5,604 nucleotides of DNA from an uncultured Anaerolineaceae bacterium (GCA_937967805.1 CALBTC010000270.1:1-5604), one strand, 5' to 3'. Shown: positions 1 through 4,521, counted from the stretch's first letter. Translations and numbers: made by a program. The notes: a model not told the origin generated them from the sequence alone.

Positions 1-120
1 TGGCGGAATGGCAGCCGGCAGGGTGGGGCGGGTTACGTTTGGGATGCTGACGGCCGTTTCTTCGCCGGGGTCGATGCCAATGATTTTCAAAATGGGGGTT
101 ACGCTTTTAACGAGATTCAT
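1..120 (-). CDS. Hypothetical protein, N-terminal 40 codons only (runs off window)
   Basis: An open frame starts at an ATG at 120-118 and stays open for 40 codons to the window edge, so only the N-terminus is seen. The start is supported by an ATGA overlap with the stop of the upstream gene (TGA at 119-117) and by an AGGA Shine-Dalgarno-like stretch just upstream on the minus strand. The visible peptide begins MNLVKSVTPILKIIGIDPGE and shows no signal peptide or recognisable motif. The coupling implies co-translation with the membrane-anchored protein upstream. I do not recognise the family. Confidence 0.6.
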   Translation of the reverse strand, partial: MNLVKSVTPILKIIGIDPGEETAVSIPNVTRPTLPAAIPP

Positions 121-578
121 GGGTTGTTCCTCATGGCTACGTACTGCTCACAGAGGCCGCGCTGCGGGCTGGGTAGTGTATCGATCTGGCCATTGACAAT
201 AATCGCCTCGCAGCGGTCAATCTCTTGCAGTGAGTACGGACCCATCGGCGGCAAGCCGCGATCATCGATCAGCGGCGCAGCCGTGTAGGTCGGTGCTGGG
301 GTGTAAGTGGGCAGGGGGGTATAGGTGGGCAGGGGCGCGGCCGTGGCTACCAGGTCTATAATGACCGGTTGCGGGGTTGGCCGGGAAACGGCCGTTTCCA
401 CAAACTGGATGCCGCTGTCGTAATCGGCGGCCTCGATGGTGGCTACGCTGTGATCCAAAATGAACGGGGCTCGGTTTACGTCCAGGAGGATGTTGCCGAC
501 GAGCAGGAATATCACGCCGCAGCCGACAATGGCTGCGATAATGCCGATCATTCCGATTGCTGCTAAAAAGTTTTTCAT
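117..578 (-). CDS. Membrane-anchored protein with Pro/Thr/Tyr repeats
   Basis: This is a 153-residue protein. Residues 4-32 form a long hydrophobic segment that could be a transmembrane anchor or uncleaved signal. An IVGC at 17-20 resembles a lipobox, but hydrophobic residues continue well past it, so a membrane span is more likely than a lipoprotein. Residues 81-103 hold three near-identical PLPTYT/PAPTYT units, a low-complexity linker typical of surface proteins in Chloroflexota. The C-terminal part has two cysteines (C123, C143) that could pair outside the cell. The ATG at 578-576 has AAGGAG at good spacing. The stop overlaps the next start by ATGA. It lies 133 bases downstream of the helicase loader, with a hairpin between. 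Function is unknown; a cell-surface or virion-associated role is only a guess. Confidence 0.75.
   Translation of the reverse strand: MKNFLAAIGMIGIIAAIVGCGVIFLLVGNILLDVNRAPFILDHSVATIEAADYDSGIQFVETAVSRPTPQPVIIDLVATAAPLPTYTPLPTYTPAPTYTAAPLIDDRGLPPMGPYSLQEIDRCEAIIVNGQIDTLPSPQRGLCEQYVAMRNNP
283..336. repeat. Three 18-bp imperfect tandem repeats (Pro-Thr-Tyr-Thr coding)
   Basis: Units at 283-300, 301-318 and 319-336 share the pattern GTGTAGGTGGGCAGGGGG with a few changes. On the minus strand they encode the PxPTYT repeats of the membrane-anchored protein. The repeat length is a multiple of three and in frame, so copy number can change without breaking the gene. Confidence 0.75.
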
Positions 579-638
579 GTGTTGCTCCTTTTTTTGCTAT
601 ACTTTTTCAATCCGGGTTTAGGTTGCTCCTTTCCCGGT

Positions 639-671
639 GAGCCGGCCGTTGACGGCGGCCGGCTCTTTTTT
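639..671 (+). terminator. GC-rich hairpin plus U-tract, terminator-like on the plus strand
   Basis: GAGCCGGCCG (639-648) pairs perfectly with CGGCCGGCTC (656-665) around a 7-base loop, followed by six T (666-671). This has the form of an intrinsic terminator for plus-strand transcription, although no plus-strand gene lies to its left. On the minus strand there is no U-tract after the stem. There it would be a hairpin in the leader of the 578 gene, just downstream of the helicase-loader gene. It fills most of the 133-base gap. Confidence 0.6.
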
Positions 672-711
672 GGTTACTCTGCTACACTAAACAGGCTCAA
701 CCATCACAATC

Positions 712-1557
712 TCACCGCCCCCCTTGCCGCCGCCGGTAATCGGGCACAGCAAACATATCCACAATAAAACTATCACCGGTGCCCGGCACGGCCGGGGCCA
801 TTTGCAGCAGCCGCGAGGCGGCGCGCTTGCCGATGTAGGCGCTCAGCTCCGGCCAGGTTTTGTTGCTGGTGATAATGACGCTGACGCTGCCGGCGCAATG
901 GTTGATCACCTTGAACATTCTGGCGTGCCGTTCGTCTTCCTGCTGTTCATGTTTCACGAACGGGATGGCCTGCTCCAAGCCGATGTCATCAATCACGATC
1001 AGCGGCGGATAGCCAATGACCGAGGCGGCGCGCGTGGGCAGGGTGATGCCCGTTTCCGGGTCGCGGGATTGCCCCATCAGGCCCAGCAGGTCATTGGATA
1101 AATAAGAACGGCCGGATGGCCGGGGCGCGTAGCCGGACAGCGGCTTGCCGTAAACCATCGGGCTTGCAGGCACGTCCACCACCCGCTCGCACATCGACCA
1201 CCAGATGGCCAGGGCGATGTGGGTTTTGCCGGCACCGTTGCGGCCGCAGAGGATCAGGCTGGCGTCGGTGTAGCCGTCGCGCTTGCGCTGGGCCCACAGG
1301 CGGGCCATTTTTACGGCCTGTTTGACCTGGGGATGGCTGGTGTCGAGGATGTCCAGCTTCACCGGCCCGGCCTGAATGAGGCGGGCGACGTGGGAGCGTT
1401 GGGCCTGTTCGGGTGTGTCCAGTTCGCCGGCCGGGGCCGTTGCGGTTAGCACTTTTGCCGGGTCGAGGTCGGCAATGGTGCGGGGGTGGCCGTTGGTGGA
1501 CGGCCGTTTGGCTAAGAGTTCGGTTTGTGCTGTTTGTAATTCCTGTGATATGCTCAT
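712..1557 (-). CDS. DnaC/IstB-family AAA+ ATPase, putative replicative helicase loader
   Basis: This 281-residue protein has the core of the DnaC/IstB AAA+ family: Walker A GRNGAGKT at 105-112, Walker B LIVIDD at 186-191, sensor-1 IITSN at 228-232, and a basic RAASRL at 245-250 in the place of the arginine-finger/sensor region. Members load the DnaB-type replicative helicase onto DNA in an ATP-dependent way; the relative IstB serves IS21 transposition. No IstA transposase or IS21 end is seen. The gene sits directly downstream of a winged-helix initiator, so helicase loading at the element's own origin is the likely job. The N-terminal ~95 residues are less conserved and would carry the partner contacts. 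The ATG at 1557-1555 has an AAAGGA upstream. Confidence 0.88.
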   Translation of the reverse strand: MSISQELQTAQTELLAKRPSTNGHPRTIADLDPAKVLTATAPAGELDTPEQAQRSHVARLIQAGPVKLDILDTSHPQVKQAVKMARLWAQRKRDGYTDASLILCGRNGAGKTHIALAIWWSMCERVVDVPASPMVYGKPLSGYAPRPSGRSYLSNDLLGLMGQSRDPETGITLPTRAASVIGYPPLIVIDDIGLEQAIPFVKHEQQEDERHARMFKVINHCAGSVSVIITSNKTWPELSAYIGKRAASRLLQMAPAVPGTGDSFIVDMFAVPDYRRRQGGR

Positions 1558-1572
1558 CTTTACGTTTCCTTT

Positions 1573-1623
1573 CCCGCCCGGCTGGCCTTGCTCAGGTACT
1601 CAGCCCGGCGGGATTTTTATTTT
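1573..1623 (+). terminator. Hairpin with T-rich tail, terminator-like on the plus strand
   Basis: The arms at 1573-1584 and 1601-1612 form a 12-bp stem with one C-C mismatch, followed on the plus strand by ATTTTTATTTT. As at 639-671, the U-tract polarity fits plus-strand transcription although the flanking genes are on the minus strand. On the minus strand the hairpin sits between the initiator stop and the GGGAAAGGA ribosome-binding region of the helicase loader. There it could influence stability or translation of the loader message. Confidence 0.55.
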
Positions 1624-2405
1624 CACCAGCCCTTGCCGGTGTGGGGTATTGTCATTGCTTCGGTTTGCTCGGATGGGGCAGGAGAGGCGGGAGAGTTGGA
1701 TGACAACGCTTTCTCGTATCGGTCAAGCACCCCGGCAATATTACTCAGGTTGTAATTGCTAGCCCGCCAGATGTCCCACACATCCCGCAACGTTTCATGG
1801 TCTGGATTAATCCCTAACCGCTTGGTAATTTGGCGCAGGCCCGGATAAGTGGGCCAGCGTCCAATAATTTCCAGCCAAACGGCCGTTGCCGGATGCTCTA
1901 AAAGCGCCCGCTCTTCTTCGCCTTCTGGGCTGGGGATGCTGTTTTGCTCAAACCATTCAGCTGAAAAGGGGGGAGGGGGGGATTCCTCCCCTTTTGGATC
2001 AAGAGAAGGATCAAAAGGATCGTGCACAACGCCAGTCTGGGGGCTTGTACCATTTGTACCAATACCTTGTACCAATGCTTGTACCAATAATTCGTTTTGT
2101 TGTACCAATAATTGTTTCATACCGGCCATCTCTTGTACCAATAAATCGGTTTCGTTTTGTTCTATTGGTACATCACCAGTCTGGGGACTTGTGTCATTTC
2201 GTTTGCCTTCAGGCAGATTTACAGGGTCTATGGGTAATAAAATGGTGTAGACCAGATGCGCGCCGCGGCCGTTACCGTGCTTCTCGACAGTCAATTCCCC
2301 AGCCTCTTGCAGTTTAGGGAGCCAATTCATAACGGTATTGCGGTGAACATTGGCTCGCTCTGCTAACGTGTTAATGCTGGGGCATTCCTTGTGATTGCCC
2401 GCCAT
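1623..2405 (-). CDS. Winged-helix replication initiator (open part downstream of an in-frame stop)
   Basis: The open frame encodes 260 residues. Residues 9-37, beginning PSINTLAERANVHRNTV, match the recognition helices of the helix-turn-helix found in phage and plasmid replication proteins, followed by a wing at 39-55. Residues 84-113 contain repeated LLVQ units encoded by the iteron array. Residues 172-232, with conserved-looking tryptophans (RDVWDIWRASNYN), form a second helical domain that could contact a loader or helicase. The gene is followed by the DnaC-type ATPase, like initiator O and loader P in lambda. The first ATG of this open part lies inside the winged-helix domain and has no good Shine-Dalgarno. 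The same frame continues upstream through one TAA to a better start at 2534, so the gene is probably a nonsense-interrupted initiator. Confidence 0.75.
   Translation of the reverse strand: MAGNHKECPSINTLAERANVHRNTVMNWLPKLQEAGELTVEKHGNGRGAHLVYTILLPIDPVNLPEGKRNDTSPQTGDVPIEQNETDLLVQEMAGMKQLLVQQNELLVQALVQGIGTNGTSPQTGVVHDPFDPSLDPKGEESPPPPFSAEWFEQNSIPSPEGEEERALLEHPATAVWLEIIGRWPTYPGLRQITKRLGINPDHETLRDVWDIWRASNYNLSNIAGVLDRYEKALSSNSPASPAPSEQTEAMTIPHTGKGW
1964..1995. repeat. Imperfect inverted repeat with two G6 runs, inside initiator gene
   Basis: AAAAGGGG at 1964-1971 followed by a second G6 run (1975-1980) faces CCTCCCCTTTT at 1985-1995. An imperfect hairpin can form with a two-base bulge. It encodes the ESPPPPF stretch of the initiator and lies about 40 bp from the iteron array. 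It could be an accessory origin structure or merely low-complexity coding sequence. Confidence 0.4.
2032..2199. repeat. Iteron array inside the initiator gene, putative replication origin
   Basis: Five exact TTGTACCAAT copies (2054-2063, 2067-2076, 2079-2088, 2100-2109, 2133-2142), one TTGTACCATT (2045-2054) and one inverted 9/10 copy (2164-2173) lie within 130 bp. The cluster is flanked by two 24-bp direct repeats (2032-2055 and 2176-2199, 21/24 identical, beginning CCAGTCTGGGG). An 11-bp TTCGTTTTGTT repeats exactly 60 bp apart (2091-2101, 2151-2161), and the interval is AT-richer than its surroundings. The copies fall in different coding registers: LVQ for four, GT for two, VPI for the inverted one. 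This argues for selection on DNA, not protein. Initiator-binding iterons inside the initiator gene are known from lambda ori in gene O. Confidence 0.7.
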
Positions 2406-2429
2406 GCCTGCTACGCCGTCGTCACCTGC

Positions 2430-2534
2430 TTACCAGGCAATAGCTACCATAATTCGATAAGGCGCAAAGTTCTCCGGTGAGTCTTCGTTATATTGGCTGC
2501 GTCGCTGTACTGCGTCGATTGCGCGGAGTCCCAT
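2430..2534 (-). pseudogene. N-terminal piece of the initiator, cut by an in-frame TAA
   Basis: The ATG at 2534-2532 has GAGGG seven to eight bases upstream. It opens 34 codons ending MVAIAW, then TAA at 2432-2430. The frame then continues without another stop (AGDDGVAG) into the 260-codon initiator. The joined reading, YRIMVAIAWxAGDDG followed by PSINTLAER, has the usual order of helix 1, a DDG turn and a PS-type helix 2 seen in phage replication winged helices. The 34-codon piece therefore belongs to the same gene. Total length with the stop read as an amino acid is 303 residues. A nonsense mutation, a sequencing error or recoding would all fit. Confidence 0.7.
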
Positions 2535-2537
2535 GAT

Positions 2538-2660
2538 CTATCCCTCTGGTGACAGTAGAGCGATGTCGCCGTTTCCTTCGGGGGGCGGAGAGATTTTTTC
2601 CTGCTTACCTTCCCTAAGCTCCTGGTACCGCGCCGCCCGCTCGATGCTGTCGGCAATCAT
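2538..2660 (-). CDS. Small 40-codon ORF coupled to, or the shifted tail of, the nuclease
   Basis: The ATG at 2660-2658 overlaps the nuclease stop by ATGA and opens 40 codons to TAG at 2540-2538. The product begins MIADSIERAARYQELREG, a charged amphipathic helix, and ends in a Pro/Gly-rich tail. Two readings fit. It may be a short translationally coupled protein. Alternatively it may be the lost C-terminal helix of the nuclease, put out of frame by one base near 2667, since the nuclease ends abruptly right after its QIC helix. There is no separate Shine-Dalgarno. The Shine-Dalgarno for the interrupted initiator lies in its last codons. Confidence 0.5.
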   Translation of the reverse strand: MIADSIERAARYQELREGKQEKISPPPEGNGDIALLSPEG

Positions 2661-2935
2661 GTTTCGGATCGGCAGATTTGCGCTATTGCGGCACTGGTGA
2701 TCGGTTGATGTTTTACTTCAACCAGCAGGGGGGTCTCGTCAAACCAGTCATCCCCAAAGGGGAATGTGGCAATGCCCAACAAGTCCAAAATACCGCTTGG
2801 CACCCTGTACTGGCGAGCCACCCATCTGACGCGAGAAACACCTTTAACAACCTCTGCTACCTCCGCAGGATTCTCCCACAGCCAGTCCTCAATATCCTTT
2901 TCTGAGATGTTTACTCGTTTAATGTCGATTTCCAT
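2657..2935 (-). CDS. NucS/DUF91-like PD-(D/E)XK nuclease, short form
   Basis: Starting at the ATG at 2935-2933 the protein has 92 residues. An N-terminal helix SEKDIEDWLWENP (11-23) is followed by RQYRVPSGILDLLGI (41-55) and LLVEVKHQ (70-77), then AAIAQIC (82-88). Known NucS/DUF91-type PD-(D/E)XK nucleases have this order: an aspartate in GxxDLL, an ExK pair, and a glutamine helix. The candidates here are D51, E73, K75 and Q86. Such domains cut DNA with metal ions, in repair, replication or defence. The protein stops just after the Q helix, shorter than usual, which suggests a frameshift. An upstream in-frame ATG at 2989 would add 18 basic residues. I prefer 2935 because the family-like sequence starts there, but neither start has a strong Shine-Dalgarno. 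It is first in the replication module. Confidence 0.65.
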   Translation of the reverse strand: MEIDIKRVNISEKDIEDWLWENPAEVAEVVKGVSRVRWVARQYRVPSGILDLLGIATFPFGDDWFDETPLLVEVKHQPITSAAIAQICRSET

Positions 2936-2979
2936 AATTTGTTTTCTACCCTTTGGATTCCCGCGCCGGAAACGCAAAA

Positions 2980-3121
2980 ATCCCACCATTTACCTTGTGA
3001 TTGTCGAGGTCACATCGGAGCGAGTCCGCAATAGCAAATGGTGGGATCATTGCCCACAAAGTCTATGCAATTGGAAGCGGAGATAAAAAAATCTCGCCCC
3101 GTAGATGATGCAACCTCGACA
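2980..3121 (-). promoter_or_regulatory. Leader with two interleaved inverted repeats
   Basis: The untranslated stretch ahead of the nuclease holds two perfect inverted repeats. ATCCCACCATTT (2980-2991) pairs with AAATGGTGGGAT (3036-3047), and TGTCGAGGT (3002-3010) pairs with ACCTCGACA (3113-3121). In the minus-strand transcript the order is A-B-A'-B', so the two stems are either mutually exclusive or form a pseudoknot. The B' arm covers the upstream ATG at 2989. A folding leader that controls nuclease/initiator expression is plausible. Protein-binding DNA sites are the alternative. Confidence 0.45.
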
Positions 3122-3127
3122 GAGTGG

Positions 3128-3156
3128 ATTGTAGCATACCTTGCAAAACGAATCAA
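3128..3156 (-). promoter_or_regulatory. Sigma70-type promoter for the nuclease/initiator/loader module
   Basis: On the minus strand TTGATT (3156-3151) and TACAAT (3133-3128) are separated by exactly 17 bases, with TGC ahead of the -10 box as in extended -10 promoters. It lies in the only large gap of the minus-strand gene run and would start a leader near 3120, upstream of the nuclease. The match to consensus is good but untested. Confidence 0.5.
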
Positions 3157-3161
3157 CGATC

Positions 3162-3386
3162 TCATCTAAAATCCTCCGGTCTCGGCACTTCGCACGCCTC
3201 GGCATACCGGTGCCACATCTCGCAGCGGTTCACCGTGTCGAAGGCGAATAATTGCAAATTAAAGCCGGGGCAATCGGGGTGGGTGTAAATGCCCCGCCCT
3301 ACGTTTTGCCAGCCTGCAGCTCTCATGCGGTTGGTTAGCCGCCAATATGTCCACTTCTTTTGTTCCGTTTTTGCTGCGTTGTTCAT
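3162..3386 (-). CDS. Hypothetical aromatic-rich small protein
   Basis: This is a 74-residue protein. The ATG at 3386-3384 is chosen because GGAG (3398-3395) stands eight bases upstream; the ATG two codons earlier would be only two bases from it. The sequence has KKWTYWRLTNRM (10-21), GWQNVGRGIYTHPDCPGF (25-42) and MWHRYAEACEVPRPEDF (57-73), with three cysteines and several Trp/Tyr. It reads as a compact folded protein, but I do not recognise the family. It overlaps the upstream zinc-protein frame by 128 bases, so the two probably cannot both be full length as drawn. Confidence 0.6.
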   Translation of the reverse strand: MNNAAKTEQKKWTYWRLTNRMRAAGWQNVGRGIYTHPDCPGFNLQLFAFDTVNRCEMWHRYAEACEVPRPEDFR

Positions 3387-3495
3387 TGTCATAGCTCCAA
3401 TAATTCCAAAAACATTCCCAGCACAGCCACCGATACGGCCCCTGCCACGCGTAGCGAATAACGGCGCGGCGGTCGGCGTGGTGGTGGCAGTTCAC
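3259..3495 (-). CDS. Small Cys/His-rich putative zinc-binding protein
   Basis: The GTG start at 3495-3493 is supported by a GTGA overlap with the upstream stop. The first 38 residues look genuine: MNCHHHAD puts C3 and H4-H6 close together, and WLCWECFWNYW supplies a CxxC pair (C25, C28), a likely treble-clef or zinc-ribbon site. Residues 40-78 are Arg/Pro/Leu-rich and lie over the next gene in another frame, as expected of a tail read through by chance or after a frameshift. The true protein may be only about 40 residues. A nucleic-acid or protein-binding role is an inference. Confidence 0.5.
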   Translation of the reverse strand: MNCHHHADRRAVIRYAWQGPYRWLCWECFWNYWSYDNEQRSKNGTKEVDILAANQPHESCRLAKRRAGHLHPPRLPRL

Positions 3496-3617
3496 TTCAC
3501 CGGCGGCGGACCATGACGGCCGTTTTCTTCATGCCGCGAAATCTGGCTGCTGAGCATTGCGGCCGAAATAACACAGACGGCGATGAGCACAATTAAAGCG
3601 ATTAGCACAATTTTCAT
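3492..3617 (-). CDS. 41-residue single-span membrane peptide
   Basis: The ATG at 3617-3615 follows an AAGGGAA Shine-Dalgarno at about eight bases. Residues 2-22 are almost purely Ile/Val/Leu/Ala, a transmembrane span or signal anchor. The tail SRHEENGRHGPPPVK is short and polar. The frame could extend upstream to 3725, but that part overlaps the preceding gene, is Arg-rich and crosses a hairpin, so I reject it. The stop overlaps the zinc-protein start by GTGA, implying coupled translation. Function is unknown. Confidence 0.6.
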   Translation of the reverse strand: MKIVLIALIVLIAVCVISAAMLSSQISRHEENGRHGPPPVK

Positions 3618-3635
3618 AACAGTTTCCCTTCCCCA

Positions 3636-3660
3636 CGGCCGGAGCCGATTGCCCCGGCCG
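3636..3660 (-). other. GC hairpin ahead of the 41-residue membrane peptide gene
   Basis: In the minus-strand transcript CGGCCGGGGC and GCTCCGGCCG pieces (3660-3651 and 3645-3636) form a 10-bp stem with one G-U pair and a 5-base loop. It lies directly upstream of the GGGGAAGGGAAAC ribosome-binding region. It has no U-tract on the minus strand, so it is not an intrinsic terminator for the operon. Confidence 0.5.
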
Positions 3661-3687
3661 CGGGAATACAGGAGGAGAAAAAGAAAG

Positions 3688-3930
3688 CTACTCTTTATAC
3701 GGCCCGCGTACGGCCGCCTTTTCACAAATGCGATTAATCTCTCTGGCGGCCACGTGCGCCGCCTCTAGCATCAGCAGCGCCTCGCCGATGGCCCGGACGT
3801 AATCGACCGGGTCGGTGGAACCGTCGGTCAGGGCCTTTAGCAATGCCTGCTTTGCCCCGGCCAGGTCCAGGTCCGCGTCACCCGAAAGGGCGCGAACCAC
3901 CTCACCCGTCGGCTTTAGCGGGTCCGCCAT
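3688..3930 (-). CDS. Hypothetical 80-residue helical protein
   Basis: The ATG at 3930-3928 has AGGTGA four bases upstream. The product is Ala/Leu/Asp/Glu-rich, with two probable amphipathic helices around residues 22-36 and 42-70 (ALLKALTDG; EALLMLEAAHVAAREINRIC), and no membrane span. Its start lies 29 bases inside the upstream membrane-protein gene, a common tight packing in phage operons. No family is recognised. A structural or scaffold-like helical adaptor would fit the composition, but this is not shown. Confidence 0.65.
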   Translation of the reverse strand: MADPLKPTGEVVRALSGDADLDLAGAKQALLKALTDGSTDPVDYVRAIGEALLMLEAAHVAAREINRICEKAAVRGPYKE

Positions 3931-4222
3931 TTGTCACCTGTGACAGTTTGGCGCGCACGCTGCGAACTGCTCGTAAAACGCGCAATTTATCAATACCCTG
4001 GCTAATCCAGCGGCCAGCAATCTCGCCGCCATGGAAGACGGTCAGCACAACGATGGCGGCCGTATTCAGATCGCGGGGAATGAGCCAGGCGACGATGAGC
4101 GCGCCGGTGAATATCACCGGCAAAACGATCAACTTTTCCCCTGGGGTGGGGTGCTTCATCGTCAGCCATTTACTAATCATGCCGATGGCGATGTAGGCCC
4201 AAAATAGACTGGTGTTCATCAT
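3902..4222 (-). CDS. Three-span small membrane protein, holin-like in shape
   Basis: This is a 106-residue protein with hydrophobic segments at about 4-20, 31-49 and 53-70, then a basic tail (residues 71-106 with RVLRAVRSVRAK). Size, three spans and a charged C-terminus resemble phage holins, which permeabilise the inner membrane. However, no endolysin is adjacent and no holin signature can be claimed. Two ATGs stand in tandem (4222 and 4219). The first is favoured because it overlaps the stop of the small upstream peptide by ATGA. The Shine-Dalgarno is weak, so translation is probably coupled. Confidence 0.65.
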   Translation of the reverse strand: MMNTSLFWAYIAIGMISKWLTMKHPTPGEKLIVLPVIFTGALIVAWLIPRDLNTAAIVVLTVFHGGEIAGRWISQGIDKLRVLRAVRSVRAKLSQVTNGGPAKADG

Positions 4223-4308
4223 TGCTCGCGTCGATGTTTGATAAATCCCCGGATGGCCAATGCAACAAAGATGGCCACCAGAACAGCGATTTGCCAGGGC
4301 TCAAACAC
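4219..4308 (-). CDS. 29-residue single-span membrane peptide (GTG start)
   Basis: The GTG at 4308-4306 has AGGA (4320-4317) exactly eight bases upstream. It opens 29 codons ending at TGA 4221-4219. The peptide is one hydrophobic span, IAVLVAIFVALAI (residues 7-19), with a basic RGFIKHRREQ end. An ATGA overlap couples it to the three-span protein. The leading gene of a tight membrane pair is plausible as a holin partner or regulator, but the role is unknown. It is too short for standard gene finding. Confidence 0.55.
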   Translation of the reverse strand: MFEPWQIAVLVAIFVALAIRGFIKHRREQ

Positions 4309-4351
4309 TTTTGAAATCCTTTCAGCGCCTTATGAAACGCTTTTGAAATCC
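4308..4351. repeat. 12-bp direct repeat CTTTTGAAATCC, two copies
   Basis: CTTTTGAAATCC occurs at 4308-4319 and 4340-4351, with start-to-start distance 32 bp (about three helical turns). It lies in the gap between the divergent integrase and membrane-peptide genes. The first copy includes the ribosome-binding region of the 29-residue peptide. Binding sites for a repressor, an excisionase or the integrase arm domain are possible. Confidence 0.5.
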
Positions 4352-4352
4352 G

Positions 4353-4387
4353 TGCCGCCAAAACCCGGTACTCTGTTTTTGGCGGCA
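4353..4387. promoter_or_regulatory. 11-bp perfect inverted repeat overlapping the integrase promoter
   Basis: TGCCGCCAAAA (4353-4363) and TTTTGGCGGCA (4377-4387) are perfect inverted arms around 13 bases. No T-tract follows on either strand, so it is not a terminator. The right arm contains the -35 box of the integrase promoter, which fits an operator for a dimeric repressor. Confidence 0.5.
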
Positions 4388-4407
4388 AAACAAAAAATAT
4401 GTAAAAT
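4379..4407 (+). promoter_or_regulatory. Sigma70-type promoter for the integrase
   Basis: TTGGCG (4379-4384) and TAAAAT (4402-4407) are separated by 17 A-rich bases. Transcription would start near 4414, giving a leader of about 110 bases before the integrase ATG. The -35 matches consensus at four positions and the -10 at five. Confidence 0.5.
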
Positions 4408-4521
4408 GGTGGCTGCGCCGGGCCGCCAGACCAAACGGCGCAATCCGAACGGCCGCGACTCCGGGCCGTGATACTCAAGGTGAGCAGTAACCAAATACTC
4501 AATCTTAAGGAGCGATGCCCT

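Noticed and set aside
751..775. DnaA box (ATATCCACA)
   Set aside because: It is a single imperfect copy inside the loader coding sequence with no partner boxes.
724..1449. Plus-strand ORFs opposite the helicase loader
   Set aside because: They are antisense to a gene with clear Walker A/B motifs and have shadow-type Gly/Ala/Arg composition.
712..1557. IS21 transposition helper (IstB) belonging to an insertion sequence
   Set aside because: There is no IstA-type transposase, no terminal inverted repeats and no target duplication; the initiator neighbour and iterons favour helicase loading.
2045..2173. CRISPR array
   Set aside because: The repeat unit is only 10 bp, spacings are irregular (9 to 33 bp), and the array lies inside a coding frame.
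1849..2317. Two plus-strand ORFs of 133 and 143 codons opposite the initiator
   Set aside because: They are shadows of the initiator; their CTN/VPI repeats are simply the iterons read on the other strand.
2444..2656. Minus-strand 70-codon frame between nuclease and initiator
   Set aside because: It competes with the two frames that carry nuclease and initiator continuity, and is Arg/Ser/Thr-rich without any motif.
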